Assembly: GCF_014649955.1 (NCBI RefSeq)
Contig: NZ_BMUA01000015.1
Span: forward strand, 1-64,000
Direction: 5' to 3'
Length of the DNA stretch: 64,000 nucleotides
From: Streptomyces violascens
GTDB taxonomy: Bacteria; Actinomycetota; Actinomycetes; Streptomycetales; Streptomycetaceae
Part shown: piece by piece, positions 36,264 to 44,660 of the stretch
How the letters are laid out: each line of letters starts with the position of its first letter
Position numbering within the stretch: the stretch's first letter is position 1
Notes under the pieces: generated by a model
Databases searched by the model: none
The model's input: only the letters and a program-made list of their open reading frames with translations
What the model was told of the DNA's origin: nothing
Made by a program: the position numbers and the translations under genes

Positions 36264-37661
36264 TCAGCTCTTGAACGCCGCGGCCGCGTCGGCCTCCAGC
36301 TTGGACTGGGTGCCCACGATGTCGGACGGGTTCTTCAGGAAGTCCTGGAGGTCCTTCCACTCGCCCTTGCCGGGCGTGCCGCCGAAGGACTGCGGAGCCT
36401 GGTCCGACATGTCGAAGCGCACGTTGTCACCGGCCGCGACCAGCGACTTGGCGATGTTGCGCTGTACGTCATTGGGGTACGCGCCGGCGTCCAGGGCCTT
36501 GTTGGGCGAGATGAAGCCGCCGGCCTTCGCCCAGATCTGCGCGGCGTCGGTGGACGCGAGCCAGGTGAGCAGCGCCTGGGCGCCCTTGGTGTCCTTCAGT
36601 GCCACGGCCGCGTCGCCGCCGGTCACGACCGGAGCCTTGTCGCCCACGGCAGGGAACGGGAACGCCTTGGCGTCGGTGCCGATCTTGGCGGAGGTCTCCG
36701 CGATGTTGACGGAGGCGAAGTCGCCCTCGAAGACCATGCCCGCCTTGGGCTGGTCGCCACCCGTGAAGGTCTGGGTGACGGAGGCCGGGAACTCGGTCTG
36801 GAGCGCGCCGTTGGTGCCGCCCGCGATGAGGTTCGGCTTGCCGAAGAGCTGGGCGAGGGTGGTGAGCGCGTCCTTCACGGACGGGTCGGTCCACTTGATG
36901 GCGTGCTTGGCCAGCTGGTCGTACTTCTCGGGCCCGGCCTGGGAGAGATAGACGTTCTCGAACCAGTCGGTGAGCGTCCAGCCGTCCGCGCCGCCGATGG
37001 ACACCGGGGTCACGCCGGAGGCGGAGATGGTGTCGGCGGCGCTCAGGAAGTCCTTCCACTTCGCGGGCACGCTGACGCCCGCGTTCTGGAAGACCTTGGT
37101 GTTGTACCAGACCAGGGACTTGTTGGCGGCCTTGAAGTAGACCCCGTACTGGGTGCCGTCGACCGAGCCGAGGTCCTGCCACACCTTGGAGTAGTTCGCG
37201 GCGAGCTGCGCCTTGGCCTCGGGCCCGGCGGGCTTGGCCCACTTCTTCGCCACGGCCTGCTGGATCGCGCCGACCTGCGGGAGCATCGCCACATCGGGCG
37301 GGCTGCCTCCGGCGATCTTCGTGCCGAGGAAGTTGACGATGGGGTCCTGGGCGGGCACGAAGGTGACGGTGGCCCCGGTCCGCGCCTCGAACTCTTTGAG
37401 CACCTTCACGAAGTTGGCCTGCTCGGGCCCCGTCCACACGGCGGCGACCTCGATCTTCTCCCCGCTGAGCTTGGGGAGTTGGACCCCACCGCCCGTGGAG
37501 GCGGAGGCCGAGGCGCTGGCGGACGGCCCGCTCTTCTTCCCGTCGTCGCTGCTGCACGCGGCCGCACCGAGCGCGAGGGCGCCGATGGCGAGGGCGGACA
37601 TGAGGGTGCGACCTGTTGTCGTGGTGCGTGTGGTGGTGCGGCCTGTACGAGTGCTGCGCAT
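36264..37661 (-). CDS. Sugar-binding lipoprotein of the ABC importer
   Basis: A 465-residue family-1 extracellular solute-binding protein. The N-terminus is a Thr/Arg-rich leader (MRSTRTGRTTTRTTTTGRT), a hydrophobic core and the lipobox LGAAAC with Cys36 as the lipid-modified residue, followed by a Ser/Ala linker. The mature domain has EKIEVAAVWTGPEQANFVKVL and FEGDFASVNIAE, typical of oligosaccharide-binding proteins. The chosen ATG at 37661 has a normal signal peptide; the frame extends upstream with no coding features. It begins the binding-protein, permease, permease operon in the usual order. No regulator gene of the LacI type is adjacent, and I see no clear operator in the 234-base upstream gap. 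Confidence 0.92.
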   Translation of the reverse strand: MRSTRTGRTTTRTTTTGRTLMSALAIGALALGAAACSSDDGKKSGPSASASASASTGGGVQLPKLSGEKIEVAAVWTGPEQANFVKVLKEFEARTGATVTFVPAQDPIVNFLGTKIAGGSPPDVAMLPQVGAIQQAVAKKWAKPAGPEAKAQLAANYSKVWQDLGSVDGTQYGVYFKAANKSLVWYNTKVFQNAGVSVPAKWKDFLSAADTISASGVTPVSIGGADGWTLTDWFENVYLSQAGPEKYDQLAKHAIKWTDPSVKDALTTLAQLFGKPNLIAGGTNGALQTEFPASVTQTFTGGDQPKAGMVFEGDFASVNIAETSAKIGTDAKAFPFPAVGDKAPVVTGGDAAVALKDTKGAQALLTWLASTDAAQIWAKAGGFISPNKALDAGAYPNDVQRNIAKSLVAAGDNVRFDMSDQAPQSFGGTPGKGEWKDLQDFLKNPSDIVGTQSKLEADAAAAFKS

Positions 37662-37895
37662 GCGTGCCCCGTCTCTCCCGTGCGCGTACGAACCGCCGCG
37701 CCCGGTGACGCAGGCGCCGCCGCTCTCGTCCCGTGCGACAGTCCTACGCCGGGTGTGGGGGCGCCGCAATACCGCCTTCGCTGTCCAGTTGATGATCGTG
37801 ATGGGCTTGTGACGTTGGGTGCTGCGGGATGCCCCAACTGCCTCCCTTTGCAGCCGGGTTGATCCGCCGGGGGCCGCGCGCGGCGGCCCCCGGCG

Positions 37896-40800
37896 TCACG
37901 GCAGAGGCGGCACCGAGGGCGCGTTGACCAAGGACGCCGCGCGGTCGAGGGCGCTCGCCAGCAGGGCCAGGTCGGTGGGCCCGTTGCCGAGCTCGCGGAC
38001 GGGCCGGCGGGCCGGCGGGTCGCCCATCCGCTCCCACTCCAGGACCACGACGGTGGGCCGCTGTGTCGCGGTGCGCGGTATGCGCCCGGTGACCCGGCCG
38101 CCCTGGAACGGCACGGACACCCCGTCCGCCTGGTGCAGCCGGCCCCTTCCCGGGGACGGTTCCTCCGGCGAGGGTGATGCGGGCGGCGGATCGAGGACGA
38201 CGCGGTGCCGGACGCCGCGCGCGAGCTCCGTGTCGGCCGTGCGGTCCGGCCGGGCCGAGGCCGCCACGAGGTGCACCCCGAGCCGCTCGCCCTCGCGGGC
38301 CACCGCCTCCAGGGCCCGTACGACCGAACCCGCGGCGGGCCGCCCGGGGCTGCCGAGCGCGGGCGCCACCAGCGCGTCCAGATCGTCGACCAGGACGACC
38401 AGGCGGGGCAGCGCGGGCCCCTCCTCGGTGCGGCTGCGGGCCACCGGGCGCAGCCTCAGCGTGCTGCTGCCCGGCGGATCGAGGTCGCCCCGGCTCTCCG
38501 CGGCGGGGGCCTGCCGCTGCCCCACCATGCGCCCGGCGACCTCGCGCTGGGTCTGCCACTCCGCGAAGCCGAGCCCGCCGAGCACCTCGGCCCGGCGCTT
38601 CAGCTCGGCACCCAGGGCCTGTGCGAACTCCCGCATCCGTACGGGGTCGGAGGCGATCAAGTGCGTTGACACATGCGGGAGTTCGGTGCAGGGCCGCAGT
38701 CCCTCGCCGCGCTCGCCGCCCGCTCCGTCGACCAGGATCAGGGCAAGCCGGTCGGGCCGGGCGCCCGCCGCGAGGGAGGCGGCGACGGCCCGCAGCAGCT
38801 CGGTGCGGCCGCTGCCGGGCGGCCCTTCGACCAGCAGGTGGGGGCCGTCGGACGCGAGATCCACGCCGACCGGGCCGCGCGGCCCGGTGCCGAGCACGAC
38901 CGCCCCGTCCGGCGCCGACTCCCAACGCGCCATCAGGGACGCCGGGGTGGCCCGGGCAAGCCCCAACTCGTCAAGCAGACGCGAGGACTGGGGCAGCGAG
39001 GAGGCGAGGCGCCCGGCCGAGGCCGCCGTGCCGTCGCCGGTGCGCAACGGGGCGAGGGCGCGGGCGAACCGCTCGGCCCAGGCGCGCGAGACCGCGTCCA
39101 TCGTGGCCACCGTGCCGTGCCCGGCGGGCCGGCCGCCCGCGATGCGCAGCAGCCGCAGCGCCGTGGCCACATCCCCGCTGAGCAGCGCGACCGCCCCGCA
39201 TTCACGGAAGGCGAGCGAGGCCGCGCACGCCGTCTCGTACGTCGCCGCGACGGGGGACGCGGCCGATGCGGGCGGGGCGTCCGCGAGGCACAGCAGATGG
39301 ATGCCGGCCGCGGCGCCGGCCGCGGCGAGGCGTGCGGTGGTCTCGCGCAGCGGGGCCGAACCCGGGTCGCCGTCCACGACGACCACCGTGAGCGGGCCCT
39401 CGTAGCGGGCGGCGGCCTCGGCCACCGCACTCCGCTCGGCCGAGGCCCAGCCCGGGCCGAGCGGGCCCGCGTCGAGCCGTCTGACCAGCTCCGCCGTGCG
39501 TGCCGTCGCCTGGTCGCGGTCGTAGGCGAGGAGCAGCCGGCAGTCCTGGCCGTGCGCCGGGCGGACCTGGGGGAGCCAGCCCAGCCAGTCCCACTCGGCG
39601 GTGCGCGCCTGGAGGGGGCGCGACCGGTCCGTGCTGATGAGGACGATCTCCAAGGTGGTCGGCGCGTGCAGCGCGGCCAGCTGGGCGATCGCCGAGCGGG
39701 CCAGCCCCGCGAGCCGCTCGCGGGGCCCGGCGAGCCCGAGCGAGCCCGCCTCGCGCAGCCCCACCGTGACCGGCACGGCCGCCAGCTCGCCCCGGTCCGC
39801 GGTGCCGACCCGGATCGCGAGTGCCTCCGGATGACCGGGCTCGCGCTCCCACAGCCGGGGTCCGGGGCCGAGCGCGGTCAGGAGCAGCGCGGCCGGGTCG
39901 GGCCAGCTCTCGGGCGCGGGCTCGGCCGGGGGGCGGTGCGGCTCGGCGGGCGACTGCTCGGGTGCCATCTCGCCGCGCCCGCCGGCCAGCCGCCGGGCCC
40001 ATGCCCCTATCCCGCGCCGTCGGCCGCCGTCGGCCGCATCCGCGCGGGCGTGCTCGGTCTCGTCAGGGCCGGGCAGGCCTTCGGGGAGCCGGGTGCCGCG
40101 CAGCGGCGTGCCCTGCCGCCTGCTCGGCGGCGCCGCCTCCCGATGGTCGTCCCGCCCGTCGTGCCCGTACCCGGACGGCGCTCCCAGCGCGTCGAACCCG
40201 CCGCCGTACGCCCCCTCGTGCCCGCCCGGCGTGCGGGGGGACGTACCGAAGGAGTGGCTCGTCTCGCCCGACGGGCCCGGCGGAGGGGTCAACTCCGTTA
40301 CAGGATCGGCCGGTTGGGCCGCTGCCGTACGAGGAGTCACCCGAAGGTGTCCATCGCCGTCCGGTGTGGTGACGAGGGAGGGCTCCGCCTCGGGGCCGCC
40401 GGGGGAGAGCCGCAGGGCGGACTCGCCGATCCGCAGCAGCGCGCCGGGGGCGAGCCGGACCGGCCGGGCGCCGATCTCGCGGCCGTCCAGGCGGGTGCCG
40501 TTCGTGGAGTTCAGGTCGGCGACGCTCACCCGGCCGTCCTCGCCGACCGTCACCTCGCAGTGCCGGCGCGAGACGTCCGGATCGTCCAGCGCCACGTCCG
40601 ACTCCGTGGAGCGGCCGATGCCGATGCGGCCGCCGTGCAGCAGGTGGACGCCGCCCGCGTCGGGCCCCGCCACCACGTGGAGGCGGGCCGGGGCCGGGCC
40701 GTCGTGGGCCGGCTCGCCCTCGGCGGGGGAGGCGAGCGAAAGCACCGCGCCGTCCACCAGCGGTGGCTCACCCAGGATGCGGCGCTGCGCGTCGAGCCGC

Positions 40801-40979
40801 TCGCGGCCCGCGTACAGCACCACGGAAGCGCCCGAGACCTCCGCGCCGGAGGCGGCCGAGGCCAGGCCCGACGCGACGGCCGCGAGTGCCGTCCCCGCCG
40901 GGGCGGTGACGAGCACGTCGCAGGCGCGCGCCGCAGCGTGGCCGCTGCGCGGCGCGAGGACGGTCAGCCGGATCTGCAT
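37896..40979 (-). CDS. FHA-FtsK/SpoIIIE-type ATPase
   Basis: A 1027-residue protein with an N-terminal region of about 95 residues, then an FHA domain (GRIGIGRSTESDVAL, DVSRRHCEVTV and DLNSTNGTRLDG, about residues 115-180) that binds phosphothreonine. A long Pro/Gly/Arg-rich linker leads to one FtsK/SpoIIIE-type ATPase domain with Walker A LLVEGPPGSGRTELL, Walker B LVVLVDDLDALV, and a preceding GVDLASDGPH segment. It resembles EssC/EccC of type VII secretion, but only one clear ATPase module is present and no WXG100 or Ecc gene is nearby. The downstream neighbours across a divergent promoter are two Ser/Thr kinases, so the FHA domain may read their phosphorylation. The start at 40979 gives MQIRLTVLAPRSG. 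Confidence 0.88.
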   Translation of the reverse strand: MQIRLTVLAPRSGHAAARACDVLVTAPAGTALAAVASGLASAASGAEVSGASVVLYAGRERLDAQRRILGEPPLVDGAVLSLASPAEGEPAHDGPAPARLHVVAGPDAGGVHLLHGGRIGIGRSTESDVALDDPDVSRRHCEVTVGEDGRVSVADLNSTNGTRLDGREIGARPVRLAPGALLRIGESALRLSPGGPEAEPSLVTTPDGDGHLRVTPRTAAAQPADPVTELTPPPGPSGETSHSFGTSPRTPGGHEGAYGGGFDALGAPSGYGHDGRDDHREAAPPSRRQGTPLRGTRLPEGLPGPDETEHARADAADGGRRRGIGAWARRLAGGRGEMAPEQSPAEPHRPPAEPAPESWPDPAALLLTALGPGPRLWEREPGHPEALAIRVGTADRGELAAVPVTVGLREAGSLGLAGPRERLAGLARSAIAQLAALHAPTTLEIVLISTDRSRPLQARTAEWDWLGWLPQVRPAHGQDCRLLLAYDRDQATARTAELVRRLDAGPLGPGWASAERSAVAEAAARYEGPLTVVVVDGDPGSAPLRETTARLAAAGAAAGIHLLCLADAPPASAASPVAATYETACAASLAFRECGAVALLSGDVATALRLLRIAGGRPAGHGTVATMDAVSRAWAERFARALAPLRTGDGTAASAGRLASSLPQSSRLLDELGLARATPASLMARWESAPDGAVVLGTGPRGPVGVDLASDGPHLLVEGPPGSGRTELLRAVAASLAAGARPDRLALILVDGAGGERGEGLRPCTELPHVSTHLIASDPVRMREFAQALGAELKRRAEVLGGLGFAEWQTQREVAGRMVGQRQAPAAESRGDLDPPGSSTLRLRPVARSRTEEGPALPRLVVLVDDLDALVAPALGSPGRPAAGSVVRALEAVAREGERLGVHLVAASARPDRTADTELARGVRHRVVLDPPPASPSPEEPSPGRGRLHQADGVSVPFQGGRVTGRIPRTATQRPTVVVLEWERMGDPPARRPVRELGNGPTDLALLASALDRAASLVNAPSVPPLP

Positions 40980-41376
40980 CGCCTCGGCGGTCCCTTCTGC
41001 GCGGGGGTGCCAAGAAGGGGGAGCAGCCCTGTGATTCCCCCCACCCGGCACACAATTCGTGCTGAGGGCATCCTCGCACCTGTCACTGACAACGCGCCCG
41101 TCGCCCACCTTTAATTGATCTTGATTGGTCGGCTCGGGACGCAATTGTGGACGGAAAAGTGGCTGGTTACGACCGAGTGGGGCATTTCGAAGAGGTGCCG
41201 GGCACGGCCGTTCGGCAACCTTCCGTGCGAAGACCGCGTCTTTCCCGAGAAGCATGAGAAGACGGTGAACAACCTGGTGGCACCGACCGCACGACCCGTC
41301 GGCGCGGTCGGGGGCGGCACTAGAGTGGGCCGGAAACCCACACAGCAATGGACGCGAGCAGCAGGGAGCGCATGAC
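40980..41376. promoter_or_regulatory. Divergent promoter region between the FHA-FtsK gene and pkaA
   Basis: This 397-base region has no credible ORF. Toward pkaA there is a TAGAGT -10 at 41321-41326. Toward the FHA-FtsK gene, TTGTCAGTGAC (41092-41082), six bases, then GAGGAT (41075-41070) resembles the RecA-NDp damage promoter with one mismatch in the conserved block, about 90 bases before the start codon. An AT-richer segment lies around 41108-41130. Confidence 0.45.
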
Positions 41377-43035
41377 GTGCGGCCGGTAGGCAGCAAGTAC
41401 CTGCTCGAGGAGCCGCTCGGACGCGGCGCCACGGGCACCGTCTGGCGAGCCCGCCAGAGGGAGACCGCGGGCTCGGAAGCGTCCGTGGCGGGCCAGCCGG
41501 GCGAGACCGTGGCGATCAAGGTCCTCAAGGAGGAGCTCGCCAACGACGCGGACGTGGTGATGCGCTTCCTGCGCGAACGCTCCGTGCTCCTGCGGCTGCG
41601 CCACGACAACATCGTGCGCACCCGCGACCTGGTCGTCGAGGGCGATCTGCTCGCCCTGGTCATGGACCTGATCGACGGCCCGGACCTGCACCGCTACATC
41701 CGCGAGAACGGCCCGCTCACCCCGGTCGCCGCCTCCCTGCTCACCGCGCAGATCGCGGACGCGCTCGCCGCGAGCCACGCCGACGGCGTCGTGCACCGCG
41801 ACCTGAAGCCCGCCAACGTCCTCCTGGACGAGCGCGACGGCGCGATGCACCCGATGCTCACCGACTTCGGCATCGCGCGCCTGGCGGACTCCCCGGGCCT
41901 GACCCGAACGCACGAGTTCGTGGGCACGCCCGCGTACGTCGCGCCGGAGTCCGCCGAGGGCCGCCCGCAGACCTCCGCCGTGGACATCTACGGCGCCGGA
42001 ATCCTGCTGTACGAGCTGGTCACGGGCCGTCCGCCGTTCGCGGGCGGCACCGCGCTCGAAGTCCTGCACCGCCACCTCAGCGAGGAACCGCGCCGGCCCA
42101 CCACCGTCCCCGCGCCGCTGTGGACGGTCATCGAGCGCTGCCTCAGCAAGGACCCGGACCGCCGGCCCAGCGCCGAGAACCTGGCGCGCGGGCTGCGCGT
42201 CGTCGCCTCCGGCATCGGCGTCCACTCCACCTCGGCCCAGGTCGAGGCGGCCGACGGGGTGGGCGCCCTGCTCGCGCCCGACCCGGCGCCGGCCCCGGTC
42301 CCCGAGGCCCCGGGCGCGGCGGACCCGACGCAGGTCCTGCCGAGCAACGCGGCCTCGTACGACCCGGCCGCGCGCACCTCGGTGCTGCCGCAGACGGGCC
42401 AGGCCCAGCACGCCGACCCGACCGCCGTCATGCCGCCGGTGCCGCAGGGCCAGCCGCAGCCGCAGGAGCCGCACCCCTGGCAGTCCCAGCTCCAGGCCGC
42501 GCGCGACCGCAACGAACAGACCCAGGTCGGCTACCTGCCCCCCGAGCAGGACCCGCTGCGCCGCCGCCCGCACCGCCAGCAGCAGCCCCCGCAGGGCTAC
42601 GGCCAGCAGGGCCGGCAGCCTCCTCAGGGCTACGCCCAGCAGGGCCCGCCGCAGGGCCGCCCGCCCCAGCACCAGCAGTACGCGCCGCCGCCGCAGCCCT
42701 ACCAGCAGCAGCAACCGCAGCAGTACGCGCCGCAGCGCCAGCAGTACGCGCCTGCGCAGCCCCCGCCGCAGCAGCCGCAGGCTCCCGCCCGTGAGCCGCG
42801 GGAGCCCCGCGAGCCGCGCCGGCGCAGCCCGAACCGGATGCGGATTCCGGGTCTGGGCTGCCTCAAGGGCTGCCTGTTCACGTTCCTGCTGCTCTTCGTC
42901 GCGGGCTGGCTGATCTGGGAGCTCACCCCGCTCCAGGACTGGGTCGCCCAGGGCAAGAGCTACTGGCAGGCCATCGGTGACGGGATTTCGACGGTATCCG
43001 GCTGGATCAAGAGCATCGGCGACGCCGGAAAGTAG
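41377..43035 (+). CDS. pkaA: Serine/threonine protein kinase PkaA
   Basis: A 552-residue Hanks-type kinase with a GTG start after an AGGGAG site. The catalytic domain covers about residues 1-270: the glycine loop GRGATGTVW, the ATP lysine Lys48 in VAIKVLKEE, HRDLKPANVLLD with the catalytic Asp142, DFGIARLA, and APESAEG in the activation segment. The rest of the cytoplasmic part is a long Pro/Gln-rich linker, then one transmembrane segment near residues 500-517 and a short extracytoplasmic tail without PASTA domains. Gene order (pkaA, pkaB, prfB) and size match the S. coelicolor pair as I recall them, where PkaA and PkaB are autophosphorylating kinases. Its substrates here are unknown; the FHA-FtsK protein is an obvious candidate. 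Confidence 0.9.
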   Translation: MRPVGSKYLLEEPLGRGATGTVWRARQRETAGSEASVAGQPGETVAIKVLKEELANDADVVMRFLRERSVLLRLRHDNIVRTRDLVVEGDLLALVMDLIDGPDLHRYIRENGPLTPVAASLLTAQIADALAASHADGVVHRDLKPANVLLDERDGAMHPMLTDFGIARLADSPGLTRTHEFVGTPAYVAPESAEGRPQTSAVDIYGAGILLYELVTGRPPFAGGTALEVLHRHLSEEPRRPTTVPAPLWTVIERCLSKDPDRRPSAENLARGLRVVASGIGVHSTSAQVEAADGVGALLAPDPAPAPVPEAPGAADPTQVLPSNAASYDPAARTSVLPQTGQAQHADPTAVMPPVPQGQPQPQEPHPWQSQLQAARDRNEQTQVGYLPPEQDPLRRRPHRQQQPPQGYGQQGRQPPQGYAQQGPPQGRPPQHQQYAPPPQPYQQQQPQQYAPQRQQYAPAQPPPQQPQAPAREPREPREPRRRSPNRMRIPGLGCLKGCLFTFLLLFVAGWLIWELTPLQDWVAQGKSYWQAIGDGISTVSGWIKSIGDAGK

Positions 43036-43191
43036 CGGGCACAGGGCTCTCACAGGGCTCCGCCCTGCCGGTCCGGGACGCGACTTCGTGGATTTGTCGA
43101 CTTCCAGAGGGTGATTTCGGCGCCAGAAGTGAAGGTTGGCGTCCCGGCCGCGTAGCCTCAGCGTGCACAGCCAGCCGCTGAGGGAGCAGTC

Positions 43192-44436
43192 TTGGCACGG
43201 AATATCGGCAGCCGGTACACCGCCCACCAGATCCTGGGCCGCGGCAGCGCCGGCACGGTGTGGCTCGGCGAGGGGCCCGAGGGCCCCGTCGCCATCAAGC
43301 TGCTGCGCGAGGACCTCGCCGCCGATCAGGAGCTGGTCGGCCGCTTCGTGCAGGAGCGCACCGCTCTGCTCGGCCTCGACCACCCCAACGTGGTGGGCGT
43401 GCGCGACCTGGTGGTGGACGGCAACGACCTCGCTCTGGTCATGGACCTGATCCGGGGCACCGATGTGCGCACCCGCCTGGACCGCGAGCGCCGGCTCGCC
43501 CCCGAGGCGGCCGTGGCCATCGCGGCCGACGTCGCCGACGGGCTCGCCGCCGCCCACGCGGCCGGCGTGGTGCACCGGGACGTCAAGCCCGAGAACATCC
43601 TCCTGGACATGCAGGGCCCGCTCGGCCCCGGCGGCGCCCACCCCGCCCTGCTCACCGACTTCGGCGTCGCCAAGCTCATCGACACCCCCCGCCGCACCAA
43701 GGCGACCAGGATCATCGGCACCCCGGACTACCTGGCACCCGAGATCGTCGAGGGCCTCCCGCCGCGCGCCGCCGTCGACATCTACGCGCTCGCGACGGTT
43801 CTTTACGAGCTGCTCGCGGGCTTCACCCCGTTCGGCGGCGGCCACCCCGGCGCCGTGCTGCGCCGCCATGTGACCGAGACGGTCGTCCCGCTCCCGGGCA
43901 TCCCCGACGAGCTGTGGCAGCTGATCGTCCAGTGCCTGGCCAAGGCCCCGGCCTCCCGCCTGCGCGCCTCCGAACTCTCGGTCCGGCTGCGCGAACTGCT
44001 GCCCCTCGTCGCGGGCATGCCCCCGCTCGACGTGGACGAGCCGGACGCCGAAGGCACCGAGGACGAGGAGGCGTACGAGGACCCGTACCCGACCGTCCCC
44101 ACCACCCCGCGCCGCGGCGCGGTCCCGCTCGTGCCCGGGGCGCAGCACGACTCCGCCAACCGTGACACCCACACCAGCATGCGCGTCCCCGGCCCCGACG
44201 AGCTGGCCGGCGGCCCGCTCGGCACCGCCCGCGCGCCCCGCCCCTCCGGCGCCCCGCGCCCCGGCTCGGCCCGCCACCGCGCCGACCAGGTCCGCAAGCG
44301 CCGCCTCGTCCTGACGGCGGCGGCGGTCGCCCTCGCGGCGGCGGTCGGCGTCGGCGGCTGGCTGGCCCTGAGCGACGACTCCGGCAAGCAGTCCCCGCCC
44401 CAGGACACCAAGAACTCGGCGCCGGTCGTCCCCTAA
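43192..44436 (+). CDS. pkaB: Serine/threonine protein kinase PkaB
   Basis: A 414-residue Hanks-type kinase. The start is a TTG, supported by an AGGGAG site five bases upstream (43181-43186) and by alignment with the N-terminal GSRYTAHQILGRG. Key residues are the loop GRGSAGTVW, Lys36, HRDVKPENILLD with catalytic Asp130, DFGVAKL, and APEIVEG. Residues 280-365 form an acidic then Pro/Arg-rich linker, and one transmembrane helix lies near 371-391 before a 20-residue outer tail. The stop is TAA, rare in this genome type, and it sits inside the left end of the 171-base palindromic element. The last codons may therefore have been changed by an insertion. Confidence 0.9.
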   Translation: MARNIGSRYTAHQILGRGSAGTVWLGEGPEGPVAIKLLREDLAADQELVGRFVQERTALLGLDHPNVVGVRDLVVDGNDLALVMDLIRGTDVRTRLDRERRLAPEAAVAIAADVADGLAAAHAAGVVHRDVKPENILLDMQGPLGPGGAHPALLTDFGVAKLIDTPRRTKATRIIGTPDYLAPEIVEGLPPRAAVDIYALATVLYELLAGFTPFGGGHPGAVLRRHVTETVVPLPGIPDELWQLIVQCLAKAPASRLRASELSVRLRELLPLVAGMPPLDVDEPDAEGTEDEEAYEDPYPTVPTTPRRGAVPLVPGAQHDSANRDTHTSMRVPGPDELAGGPLGTARAPRPSGAPRPGSARHRADQVRKRRLVLTAAAVALAAAVGVGGWLALSDDSGKQSPPQDTKNSAPVVP

Positions 44437-44602
44437 GGGGTGCCCGATGGGTCATGGCCGGGGTCGCGGCGTCTGGCACGGCACCTCGCGGCGTTGCCGA
44501 AACGTCCCGAGAGCTCCGCTATCGGGACGCTCCGGCGCCTTGCGATGCACCGCACCAGACGCCACGCCCTACCCGACCCTGACCCATCGGACACCCCCTA
44601 GG
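44432..44602. mobile_element. MITE-like 171-bp palindromic element on the pkaB stop codon
   Basis: Left arm 44432-44510 and right arm 44522-44602 are imperfect inverted copies about 80 bases long: the ends CCTA(A/G)GGGGTG, then CCGATGGGTCA, GGCGTCTGG and the inner CGTCCCGA (44503-44510) pairing with TCGGGACG (44522-44529). Only 11 bases form the central loop. CTAA on the left and CTAG on the right border the arms, which fits a YTAR-type target duplication as used by some IS5-family elements. No transposase is present. The size, symmetry and divergence between arms fit a non-autonomous MITE better than an ordinary terminator, though it could also function as one. Confidence 0.65.
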
Positions 44603-44660
44603 ACATGGATGATCAAGCCGCCCGGGGAACGCCGGAGCGCGCAGCCGTTACGCTGGACCC

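Noticed and set aside
37896..40979. Type VII secretion cluster
   Set aside because: Only the FtsK-type ATPase resembles EccC; no WXG100, EccB, EccD, EccE or mycosin gene is in the window.
44603..44660. Transposase remnant beside the palindromic element
   Set aside because: The short flank to prfB contains only a promoter-like -10 and no coding similarity to a transposase.
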